DNA of 64,000 bases from Volutella citrinella (lineage: Eukaryota; Ascomycota; Sordariomycetes; Hypocreales; Nectriaceae). The notes below the pieces were generated by a model. It made no database searches and was not told where the DNA came from. It saw nothing but the letters and a program-made list of their open reading frames with translations. Shown piece after piece: positions 34,150 to 44,348 of this stretch. The position numbers and the translations under genes are program-made. The stretch's first letter is position 1. Each line of letters begins with the position of its first letter. The stretch is taken from NCBI GenBank assembly GCA_034401135.1, contig JAWZSP010000008.1, positions 3,410,001 to 3,474,000 on the forward strand, read 5' to 3'.

Positions 34150-34769
34150 CAAGTCGCGAGGTCTAAATGATGACGGATACTCGTCCGAGCGTCACACACT
34201 CATCGGTTGGGTCGGCACAGGGGTGTCGGTTGATTGGTCGAATCCGAGGTCAATCGATGCTCGCGTTTATAGCGCCGAGCCAAGGATTGGCTTAATTAAT
34301 TCCCGGCCGTATGAGCACAAATTGACAGCCTTATCACAAGGCCACAGGCAATTGCCTGCATAGACACAGGCATGAATCCTTCCCAGGCCAGTGAAATTCT
34401 GAGCGGGGACAGTGACTAATCCCCCCGTAAGCGGCGGACTGTGAGTTGTCGGCTGCAACCCCCTAATCATGCTAGTTCAAGCTTCCTTGGCCTTAGCCCC
34501 TCCCGCCCCTGTCTATTGGAACACATGGCTGGTTTTTTAGATCCATATTGGGCCAAGACCCCCGATCCTCTAGCCAATAAAGTCCCAACAGCAGTGGGTT
34601 GCAGTAGTTCAACCTATACCCAATTGATGTCAAGAGCCCGCGAAGAGGGGTAGCGGAGCATCGTATGACTTCCAGCCCACTGGCCAAGCGGTCAATCTGT
34701 CCAAAGCTCTACCCTACCAAACAACAAAGTGAGGCCCGAGATAGTCGAGTTGAATAGCGCCCGGTAACC
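34150..34769. other. Spacer upstream of LaeA-like gene
   Basis: No gene is seen in these 620 nt. Short open frames lack motifs. Confidence 0.4.
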
Positions 34770-36127
34770 ATGTCGACAGAAGCTAGAGAGTCACCACCTC
34801 CATCACCGCCACCGCCACCAGCAGCGGCCATCGAGCCCGCAGGAGCCCATGATGTCGAGGAGGAGGACGAGTTTGAGGCTGAGGAGTACGATGGTGCCTC
34901 GGCTGCCTCAACCAGCATCACATCCAGCATTATGAATCATGAGCATGAGCACGGCAGACGAGTGAGTTGCCTGCCACCGTTGTGGAACTCGGCTCGGGCT
35001 TTGCTTACGTTCGTCGCTTAGTACATGTCGTACAAGAATTCGCGCTATCCCATCCCAAATGACAACATCGAGCAGAATAGGGAGGACATGAAGCATGCCA
35101 TGATGATGGAGTTGACTGAGTGAGTCAGAAACGGGAATCTTTCCGGCCGCCCTTACAGTCTCTATTACCAGGCTTCAGCTGACGTGGGAAACTAGTGGAA
35201 AACTCTTCTTCTCTGACATTGGAGATCACCCTCAGAAGATCATCGACCTCGGGACCGGAACAGGAATTTGGGCAATCGACGGTTCGTATACCTTCAAGTC
35301 TAAAGTATGATGAAGCGTTTGTTGGCTAACCAGGCGGTTTTGCTTTGCAGTGGCGGACATGTATCCCTCTGCCGAGGTCACTGGTATCGACTTGACGCCA
35401 ATCCAGCCAGGCTGGGTACCCCCCAACCTGAAGTTCATTGTCGACGATATCGAGAAAGATTGGCTCAACGGCTCCGAGTTTGATCTTGTGCATCTGCGTC
35501 AAATCACCCCTGTACTCAAGGACCCCAGCACTGTCATCAGCCGGTCATTCGAGTAAGTATCCAATCACATCCACTCGGGAGCAATCCTTTTGGGGGCGGA
35601 CATGGGTGTACTGAACCGAATCCCGTAGGAACATCAAGCATGGAGGTTGGATCGAAATCCAAGAGTTTGGAGGCATAACCCTCTGCGACGACGGCACGAT
35701 GCCCGAGGACTACAGTGTGCTAAAGTATACCGATCTGTGCAACGAGGCCATGGCCAAGTTTGGAGCCCAGTTTCGAGTTGGAAATCGCCTCCAGGAGCCA
35801 CTAGAGAAGGCAGGCTTTGTCAACATCACCTGTAAAAGACTAAAGGCTCCTATCGGAATCTGGCCAAAGGTAATTGCTCGTGCTTGGCGCTACCTATGGT
35901 AACTAACGGTCCTACAGGAGAAGCGGCTACGCCTCATCGGTCTTTATATGAGGAACATCCTCGAGACTATGCTGGGCGCTATGGGTGGAAGACCCTTTGC
36001 GGCTCTTGGAATGTCCGAAGCTGAAATTGAAGTGTTCCTCGCTCGTGTGAGGAAGGATCTCAGAGATACGCAGTATCACACATACCTTGAATACCTCTTT
36101 TGGACTGGGCAGAGGCCCAAGGAGTAG
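34770..36127 (+). CDS. LaeA-like SAM-dependent methyltransferase (TAM/UbiE type)
   Basis: The start at 34770 is MSTEARESPPPSPPPPPAAA, a proline-rich N-terminus, then an acidic stretch (EEEDEFEAEEYDG). After an intron the conserved YMSYKNSRYPIPNDNIEQNR leads to the methyltransferase fold. SAM motif I is KIIDLGTGTGIWAID. Then VADMYPSAEVTGIDLTPIQP, WVPPNLKFIVDDIEKDW and FDLVHLRQI follow, the usual motif II/III blocks. Later exons read GGWIEIQEFG, EPLEKAGFVNI and LRLIGLYMRNILETMLGAM, ending EYLFWTGQRPKE at 36127. Five or six short introns all join in frame. Length is about 345 residues, normal. LaeA-like proteins are nuclear or cytosolic and often tied to secondary metabolism. The substrate is unknown. 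Confidence 0.88.
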
Positions 36128-36391
36128 AGAGGAGTATGATGGAGAGGGAGACTAGACAAGCTGGCTAGCGTGTTGGAATCGTGTGCAGTGTGGTCAATCG
36201 CGTATGTCAGCTTTTGGTGGACTAAGTCTACTGCCGCACAAGAATCAGCATCGACCGTCGGTGTCGACGTCGATGCTGGTCGTGGCCCAACCGGCCAGGT
36301 ACCAGACTCCCTCTTGTATACTCTAGATCTATGGCTCTTGGTACAGACAACGAAATACACCGTCCTTTTTAAAAGCTGCAGTAGGGCCCGC

Positions 36392-37088
36392 CTAGACACA
36401 TGGTGCATCACAGTTAAACAGCCATGACAGGGACGGGTGCCAAATCTCGAAGTCAATCATGCACAACGTGGTCATGATACCAGTGATTGGATCTGCGCAC
36501 ACGTTGCGGGAGTACCCCCTGGACCAAAGATTCTTGACGGCAGCCCGGGCCCTCTGGCACCCGGTGGTGAGTGTCCAATTGCAAGATTTGGCCGGTGGGG
36601 AAGAGCACCAGTCCTGGTTCGGTTCGGTGTTGACTGTGTCATTGACGCCGGGGTGGAAATTGATCAGCGCCGTGTAGGCCTGCCAGTGCTCCTTGTAAAC
36701 GTGGTAAGGGAGCATCCACTTGGGGAGAAAGCCACCACACTTCTTCAGAGTGGTTGCCGGCTCGAAGCAGGGGGTTTTGCCATCGCATTCGGATGTGCCG
36801 ATGTCTTCCATCTCTGTCAACGAGGTCCAGGACTGGACGACCATGTGCTGGGTCTCGCATCTCCGTTGCGAGTCGATGTCGGAGGGCACGGGAGACATTT
36901 CCCCATCGCCGTCATTGTATAGACCCTTGTAGGGAACCCTCCCGTTCTCTGCTGCAGCGAATTTCTGGGTCACACTGCATCATTGGACCTGGTGCAGGTG
37001 TTACGGCGCGCTCGATGGGAGCGGGACCTGCTTGCGCGAAGCCACACAGGAGGGCGCTCGCCAGGGCGGTAGCCTTGATCAGGAGCAT
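36392..37088 (-). CDS. Secreted cysteine-rich protein, unknown family
   Basis: The start at 37088 gives MLLIKATALASALLCGFAQA, a typical signal peptide. The following exon is in another frame. A GT-AG intron (donor after FAQA, acceptor GCAGCAG near 36961) joins to ENGRVPYKGLYND. The mature part of about 185 residues has eleven cysteines (for example RRCETQ, SECDGKTPCFE, KKCGG, DWCSS, NVCADP, NCDAPCV). It has N-glycosylation sequons NDT and NWT. No enzymatic motif or membrane segment is seen. I do not recognise the family, and it could be an effector-like or cell-wall protein. The intron is inferred. The alternative is a frameshift near 36970. Confidence 0.55.
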
Positions 37089-38835
37089 GATGGCGTTTTA
37101 GGTGAACCGGTTGAGAGAGCTGGGAGACTGGCAATGAGTTGAGTTGGCCTGGTTTAGCTTGCTGGTGGCTGATGCACGTCATAACGTGGCAGTGGCGAGA
37201 GGCGTAGATCTCTCTATTTATCTATATCATTTTCAGGAGATTTTCAGTCCTAAGTGGGTGATGCCCACGCAGCGTGCACGCAAGTGGGCTGTCAATCCTT
37301 CGTCGGCGTTTTGAACAAGCTGGGGTGATCCTTCAGCGGCCGCTGCTGATTGTTCTCGATGGGCTAACTCTTACGAAGGCAGACCGCCCACAGCAGCTTA
37401 CAGAGGCAGCCTTACACCTTACAAGGCCGGGCCTGGCGGGGCGTGGGCTATAGCTCGGAATGGCAGCTGGAAGAGGTTGCAGCAGTAGCTTGCAATGGGA
37501 GCTCGCCCCACTATTGAAGCCATCACCATCATCGCCATCATAATGGCTCATCGGCAATCAACATCACCATCACCATCGTCAGCTTGCAGCCATCACGAGG
37601 CCGTTTACTTCCGCCAGGCATCCAAGCTTGCATCGATGCGCCCCCGCTACGACCGCTCTGCCGACGATGCCGTCTCCGCATTGCCCCTTGGACGGCGGCT
37701 ACGATGCTCCCTGCTCCGCAAACAGCTCAATTAGAAGCAGCTCACTGCGTTCCGAGTCAGTGATCGACGGCCCGTGCACGCCAATGTGATTGTGGATTTT
37801 ACCCCGCTCCAGTAGCCGTAGAAACTTCCGGCATCTTTGAGCAGTTGGAGTCGAATCCCCGTGAAAATCAAACACCCATCTCCAAAGCGGGATTTGACGG
37901 GCAAATCATGCGAGGGCCTTGAGGTATGACGTGTGGGATTGACTGTCCTTGGCCATGTAGGGCTGGTGGGGCGTTTGCCAAAGGATTCGAAATGGTCTGT
38001 GGACTGTGCCATCGTCGACCAGCTCTACTAGTAGTTACTCATCGCCCACGGGCCACGAGTCATGGCAGAGCACCGGGTGACTGAAATTAAATACGGATTG
38101 GCTAGTGGCTACCATAAAAACTTGAAGCATTCGGCCCACCCACATTCCCTATGGATCGGGCGTCGTAGCAGCCTTGGGCGCCACCTTTGCTGGATCTGTT
38201 GCAGGCCTCAAACCCTCAGTCCTTTCCCTTCGTATCTACGTAATACCAGGAGACTTCACAGGTCCCTATTCCCGGAGTTCATGCGTACGGTCGGTCCCAG
38301 CTCTTATTCACAACTCTGCAGAGCGGGCTGACGTGATGCTTGATCACGTCAAGGCTTAGCAGCCTGTCGAGCGACACCTAGACCTCCAAAGGCTACTACA
38401 GAGCCACGGCTGTTCCAGGTTCCTTGGAGAAACCAACCTCTTTGTTGACGATGATGACCAACTGCAACGAGCTAGCGAGTGGTTGGCTTAGTTACATGCG
38501 TTTTATCCTGGCGAGCAGAAATTCACTCGTTGCCCGCTCCTCATCCTACAAAGCATATATCCTTTCCCCAGATTCCTTGAAACAGCCATCAGTCCCAGTA
38601 TTGGTGTTTGTATTGTCTAGTCCGTAGGGGCTCCCGATTTACCCGAGTGCCCATCGGAGCTTGCATGGTGGCGGGGCCACCCACGCTCCGAGGCTGCCGA
38701 ACTACTCCGTCGACTACTCCGGCGATGGCAGATCAAGGCCAGCAGTACTGCCCATACACAATACTTAGGTAGTCTTCAAGAGGTCGTGAGTGCAGATGGC
38801 AGGAAAGAGCACTCTGAATTACCTACTCATCGACC
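37089..38835. other. Gene-poor spacer, one protein-like short frame
   Basis: No gene can be supported. At 38163-38358 (+) a frame reads VAALGATFAGSVAGLKPSVL and ends at a TAG after VMLDHVKA. It looks protein-like but has no start or family. A CAT-rich simple repeat runs at about 37520-37580. Confidence 0.4.
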
Positions 38836-40058
38836 ATGGGAGCGAAGTTGGATCAACACTTGGCATCAATCGAGGCCAGACGAGCCGTTGCCCCCCCATT
38901 GCCCGGCGGCAGCGGGCCGTACACATCGTCCAACCATTTCCGAGAAGTGCCGTCCGATGCCAAACCAAAGGCTAAGCGATGGGACCACCACTTCAGCGTC
39001 GAGTGTCTCACGCAGTTCACCTCGGAGCTCAAGCTAGCATCCAGGGGTGGCGGTCCTTCTAGCAAGGCACCCAAAATATCCCTAGGAACGGGTAGACCAG
39101 CGCCCCAGTACTACCCCTTCACATCCATCCAGATGTACGCCATGACCAGCCCTCAGGAGGCAGGGTCGGGCGCTAGCAACGGCCGACCCCCCATGGTCTG
39201 CTCTAAAGGGGAGGCCGCTTACGACCTGGACATAGCAATGAACTATGGGTACTCGGCCGGTTCGCCTCAGATGCTGCGGTTCATCACCGAGCACATTGAG
39301 CTTGTGCACAACCCTCCTTACTCGGACTGGGAGTCGGCCGTGACTTGCGGAACAACTTCAGGCATCGACATTGCGTTGAGGCTGCTCTGCGACCGGGGAG
39401 ACTGGATCATGGTAGAGCAATATACCTACCCCGGATCCACAACCACCGCCAAGTGCCAGGGTCTCAAGACTTTGGGTATCAAGGTGGACGACCTCGGGCT
39501 TTGTCCTGACGACTTGGACAAGCAGCTTCTCAACTGGGATGACAAGCGCGGGAAGAAACCCTATGTATTGTACACGATCCCCTCGGGGCAAAACCCGACG
39601 GGGACGACGCAGAGCCTTGAGCGGCGTGAGGCTGTCTATCGCGTTGCCGAGAAACACGGCTTGTACATCCTCGAAGACGACCCCTACTATTTTCTCAACC
39701 TAGGAGAGGTGTCTGATGATGATGGTCGCCAAGTCAGCAAGGATGTGGATGAATGGCTACGGCAGCTACCCCAGTCATGTCTTTCCCTCGACGTTTCTGG
39801 TCGTGTCATGCGCTTCGACACCACCTCCAAGATGGTCGCGCCTGGCCTTCGTCTCGGCTGTTCTTGCGCTGGAGGAGGATTTACATGATGGTTCTCGCCG
39901 ATGGGATTCTTGTTAGCAAGGGTAGCTGGTTTGCAACATCTCTAGAACTAGATAAAGTCTGCTTCCGGTTGAGCTTTGCTAATGCGACGGACGAGGAATT
40001 TGACATTGCGGTGCAATGCTTTGCCTCTGCCGTTAAGAAGGAGCTGCAACTAGAGTAG
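38836..40058 (+). pseudogene. Aro8-type class I aminotransferase with internal deletion
   Basis: From MGAKLDQHLASIEARR at 38836 the protein reads as an aromatic/2-aminoadipate aminotransferase: KRWDHHFSVECLTQF, ISLGTGRPAPQYYPF, MNYGYSAGSPQML and CGTTSGIDIALRLLCDRGDW. Then ILEDDPYYFLNL follows. The PLP lysine motif is MRFDTTSKMVAPGLRLG. Right after it, near 39860, the frame goes to CSCAGGGFT and stops at 39888. Another frame resumes with RIYMMVLADGILVSKGSWFA and ends KKELQLE at 40058, the normal C-terminus. Family members have roughly 80-100 residues between these points. So the gene has lost part of the large domain and its frame. It may be inactive. It precedes a frameshifted lyase gene and a truncated regulator. 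Confidence 0.8.
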
Positions 40059-40821
40059 ACACTTGGCTAGCAATTTGAACCAGGCTGGCTACCCTAAATT
40101 GACAAGAAACTGTATAACCCACTTGAATCCTAATTTCGCGAGACGATCTGCTCCATATTCCATTCCATGCGTCAGGGCACTCTGATTTGGCTCAAGGCTT
40201 TTACCATTGTGTCAGTCTGGCTGTACCTAGACGGACCTTCATCAATGCGGGGACATTAAGGTACTCGGTTGAGGGCCCGCGGGGACATCCCCAATGAGTG
40301 AGTGGATGCCCACTATCTCTCTGTCGTCTCCGGCATCGGTCCCAGCAAGAGCCAGCTGGAGTATTCCGTATGTACTTAGGCTGATACCCCCAAATAGCGG
40401 ATTCCGGAATCAAGTTCAAAGCCGGCGTGAACGAGGTAACCGGCCATGGGCAATTGCACGGCAGGAGTAGTGGCCGCCAAATGTCCCCCCGTGATCGCAC
40501 CACAAGTCCGTGGGGGTTACAGAGTCCGCCGCTAGACCCCTCATTTACAGTTCGTCGCTGGACTACCCCGCGCCGCCACCGGATCTGGGGTTGACATGGA
40601 GTCGGGCGTTGTCTGCTGGCTACTCCGAATGCCAGCACTGGCCTCTACTCCGAATGAAATGACTCTGATCGGACACATTGGTGATGATGTTTGATGGACG
40701 AAGCTATTATAAAGGTCAAGCATTGGCTTGATCAATTCTTGTCTCGCTCCTCTACAACACACACACATATTCTGTCGCTCTAGACAACAGCTCTACACTC
40801 TTCCAATCAATCACCTTCAAC
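40059..40821. other. Promoter region of the DapA-family gene
   Basis: No gene is seen. A TATA box (TATAAA at 40708-40713) lies about 109 nt before the ATG at 40822, followed by a CA-rich leader. The control region looks intact although the coding frame is broken. Confidence 0.5.
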
Positions 40822-41848
40822 ATGTCTGCCCTGGCTAACCCTCCTCCTCGCGGCGTCCTCGTTCCTGCCCCCACCTTCTTCAAGTCTGGTGGGCGCTCGA
40901 CCTTCAAGCTCAAGGTGACCACGGCGTCTACCTGGCCAAAAACGGCATCAAGGGCACCGTCGTCCTGGGCAGCACCGGCGAGGGCGTTCACATCCACCGC
41001 CGCGAGCGAGTCGAGATTATCCGAGCCGTTCGAGACCGTCTTGACTCTGAGGGCTTCAACAACTTCCTCGTCATCGCCGGTACCTGCGAGCACAACATCG
41101 AGGAGACGCTCGAGCAGCTCCACGACGCCAAGAAGGCCGGTGCTGCCTACGGCCAGTCGCTCGTCCCGGATACAATGCTGCCAACACTCCCCAGGAAGGT
41201 CTCGTGGCCTGGTATACAGCTGTCGCCGACAAGAGCCCTCTGCCCATCATCATGTAAGTTGAAGCCAATCTCAATTCTCCATGGTCAAGGCCAATGCTTA
41301 TATACTCGTGCTTTAGCTACAACTACCCCGGAGTCGCCAACGGCCTTCACATCAGCGCTTCTTCCATCTCCAAGCTCTCCCAGCACCCCAACATTGTCGG
41401 TGCCAAGCTGTCCCACGGCGACGTGTCCCTCATCGCCCAGGTCACATTGAACCCCGACGTCGATTCCGAGCACTTCCACCTCTACACTGGCCTTGCCCAG
41501 ATCCTTTCGTCCTTTGTCATGCTCGGCGGTGCTGGCGCGGTCGATGGAACTGCTGGATACTTCCCCAAGACTCTTGTCAGGCTGTACACTCTGTCCAGCA
41601 AGCCTTCGCTCACCGACGCCGAAAAGGCCGAGCGAAACAAGATCCAGTACCGCGTCAGCCGCATGACTGATCTGGTAGTCAAGCACGGTGTTCCCGGTAT
41701 CAAGGAGGCTACGAGCCGCATGCGTGGCATTGGCCAGATTGGTGGCACCCGACTCCCTCTGCTCGGTGGCATCGTTGGTGGTGATGCTGAGTGGGCTCAG
41801 TGGGAGGCCATCCACAACGACGTTGACGAGATTGAGAAGTCTCTCTAA
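40822..41848 (+). pseudogene. DapA-family lyase/aldolase with two frameshifts
   Basis: The start MSALANPPPRGVLVPAPTFF at 40822 fits the family. Near 40890 the frame shifts by one: after FFKSGG the next frame continues ALDLQAQGDHGVYLAKNGIK and GTVVLGSTGEGVHIH. Near 41168 a second shift: after AGAAYGQSLVP the next frame gives GYNAANTPQEGLVAWYTAVA. After an intron, YNYPGVANGLHISASSISKL carries the Tyr of the family core. KLSHGDVSLIAQV follows, with the expected active-site lysine region (VGAKLSH). The rest runs intact to GGDAEWAQWEAIHNDVDEIE at 41848. Such proteins cleave or form 2-oxo acids. Both shifts are single-base, so sequencing or assembly error is possible. If real, the gene is dead. The substrate cannot be predicted. 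Confidence 0.82.
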
Positions 41849-41989
41849 GTGCAGATATTCAGTGCAGATATTCTATAGAGACTTATAGAGTAGCCATAAC
41901 AAAATAGAACACTATTCTATAACTTGAACAGTTCCCGCGGCAGGCGTAACGAACGTCTTGGTCCATTAAGTTGTTTCTCAATAGGGCTA

Positions 41990-43346
41990 TTTCAAATATT
42001 GTTGCACTTTATCAGGTGGCTGCCGAGTTCAACGTGGCTATTACTTGGGCACAACTCGTCAGTATACGTCGTAAGTTGCGACGTCCTCAAGCAAACGATC
42101 AACGACACAGCCACGGATTTTGTAAATGAGACAGAAATAAGTCGACCCTTAACAATTGCTCGTAGGCTCGGCGATCTCATCAGCTGTCTTCTAGCCCTCG
42201 GCTACCACGAAGAGATGGACGGTGATGAGTCTTTGCCCGGGTTTGTCAAGACGCTACGAACGACCGCATATGCCTGCTCGTATACCGCAGACAAGAACCT
42301 GTCGATATTCCTAGGAAGACCACCACGCATCCACCCCAAGTTCTGTCGCTTTCATGTCGGTCAGCTAAATGCCACGGCCCCGACGGGGAACGAAGCGTCG
42401 TCACCCTGTTGGGATGCCGAGACGCCCTTCAATTTCCAAGCTGAGTCACGGTGGTCGGCTACATGTGCCGCAATCAAGGAGGAGATCCTCCATTTATCCT
42501 CCCAGGGCTCCAGCCAACACCGTGCCGAGAAAGCAAGGTAATCTCCAACCCCCTTCCACCCATTAGTACGTCGCCTTGCTCAATAATCCACACAATAGGC
42601 TCATCTTGACCGAAGCTCAATCTCGCTGGGATTCTCTTCCATCGCACTTTCGCCTTGAAGCAAAGCTGAAATTGTGCGACCGCCCATCGATCGAGGTTGC
42701 CCTCCTCCTTGATGCCAAGCTAAACTACCTTCACATGTTGTTCCTTGTGAGGCTTGCGCTCATGGGCAATAATTTCGAAACCGATGACGATTTATTCGCC
42801 ATCGCATCAGATTTGTTTGAGCTCGTCATCGAGGCAGTAATGCTCAAGGATAAAATTACTCATGGCAGCACGTCGCTGGTCTGGAAGGTAAGCCCAATCA
42901 GTCATTGGCGTCCTGTCCTGACTGCCATGTCTTGCTGACCTTTTCTCGAGGTTTCGTATTATGGACTGGCATCAGCAGGGACCATTTGCATGTCGCTTTT
43001 GCATCCATCATTTCTGGCTCAACACCCTGTGTCTGTTCGTTTCAAAATATTCCAGAACCTCGCTATCCTTGTCGCTGAAGTCGAGTCTGGAACACTCGTC
43101 GCACCAGAGGACGCAAATTATGCACTCCTGGCCAGCGCCACTCAAACTATTACTACTGTGCTTCAGAGCTTGCTGTCTGGGCAACACCAGTGTTTCCAGG
43201 AGATGGATCGCGACTCTACGCCCCAAGATGCAGTGGCAGAGGAACCCTGGAGTCCCTGGCGTTATAGTAACTTTCAGGATTTCGAGATTAATTTCTGGCA
43301 CACTCTTGCAGAACATCCATCTTTAGTTGGGGACGAGGCATACTAG
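41990..43346 (+). pseudogene. Fungal_trans regulator missing its zinc cluster
   Basis: A regulator C-terminal half is present: RPLTIARRLGDLISCLLALG, AYACSYTADKNLSIFLGRPP and FNFQAESRWSATCAAIKEEI. Then FRLEAKLKLCDR and AKLNYLHMLFLVRLALMG follow. A last exon reads YGLASAGTICMSLLHPSFL and ends DFEINFWHTLAEHPS at 43346. Introns near 42540 and 42890 join in frame. There is no Cys6 cluster, and no ATG opens the frame before MDGDESLPGF. Only about 140 nt separate it from the preceding gene's stop, so the N-terminal half is gone. It could instead be a zinc-less variant. I think a truncated gene is more likely. Confidence 0.65.
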
Positions 43347-43445
43347 AACCCAATCAACTACAACTAGCAACGCTCACGTTACCCTAGTAAAGCCAGTCGA
43401 GATCTTTAAGAATGCATACATTGATATTCATCATCAGACAGCAGA

Positions 43446-44348
43446 CTAAGAAAGAGAAGCCACCCAGACATCCATGGTCCTAGCCACTTTTGATGCACTC
43501 AATGCGAGCGAGTTGACTACTGCATCCCGGGACGACCTGAGAAGCGTCTTCAGCTTGGGGTCCCTTACATGCATGTCAATCTCGTCCAGGAAGCTCTCAT
43601 GCGCCACTGCAGAAGACTCCCAGTGTCCGTCCAACAGCCCTTTTCCAGGAACCACAACGCCCTCGCACTCAAGAGTCCATCCTGACTCGTGTGCCGTCGT
43701 CTTGATGCCGCCTGGGCTGAGGAGACAGCGGATGTTGGCCTCGCTCGCCTCATTGTGCGCCTCAAGTGTTGCTCGCGCCACGGCGGCCAGCACATGCGGC
43801 ACAGCACTCGTCTCGGTCGCAGCGAGCGCATATTCGGCGATGAGTAGCCTCTTAGCCCGCCCCCGCAGCCGCGTCAGCATGTTGGCGAGCACGTCGGGCG
43901 ACGCAAAGTACCAGATGCAGTGTGACAAGACGACACAGTCCCACGAGCTGTCGGGCTGCCCGGCGAGGAACTCGACAGGATCAGCGCAGTGCCATGCGAC
44001 GCGGTCGCCGACAGGACTTGCTGAGATGTGAGCTTGGGCCTGGCCCAGGGTAAAGGGCGCGCCGTAGTCTGGGCTCCCGGGGTCCACGGCGTCGACATGG
44101 CCTGAAGGTCCGACAGCCTCGGCCAGCACAGCCGTACAGTTTCCCTGGCCGCATCCGATTTCGAGTACTCGGGAGCCTGGGACGATTTGCCACAGGTTGA
44201 TAAGCTGGATGCGGTGCTCTGCCTGGCTGATTTCGATGTGCACCTGGCTTGGTGGAGTGAGGGAGTATGAGGCGATTGTCTCTGCCGCCGATGCGGGGAG
44301 GGGTTGAAACGACGACATGATTGATTGTGCTGTGGTCGCTTCTGTCAT
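43446..44348 (-). CDS. SAM-dependent class I methyltransferase
   Basis: A single exon of 300 residues starts MTEATTAQSIMSSFQPLPAS. The alternative start MSSFQPL is eleven codons in. SAM motif I is SRVLEIGCGQGNCTAVLAE, with an acidic end in VDAVDPGSPDYG. The post-I block WDCVVLSHCIWYFASPDVLA follows. The C-terminal half (LLSPGGIKTTAHESGWTLE) is fungal-specific. It is complete, and unlike its left neighbours has no lesion. The substrate is unknown. It may be a small-molecule methyltransferase. Confidence 0.85.
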   Translation of the reverse strand: MTEATTAQSIMSSFQPLPASAAETIASYSLTPPSQVHIEISQAEHRIQLINLWQIVPGSRVLEIGCGQGNCTAVLAEAVGPSGHVDAVDPGSPDYGAPFTLGQAQAHISASPVGDRVAWHCADPVEFLAGQPDSSWDCVVLSHCIWYFASPDVLANMLTRLRGRAKRLLIAEYALAATETSAVPHVLAAVARATLEAHNEASEANIRCLLSPGGIKTTAHESGWTLECEGVVVPGKGLLDGHWESSAVAHESFLDEIDMHVRDPKLKTLLRSSRDAVVNSLALSASKVARTMDVWVASLS

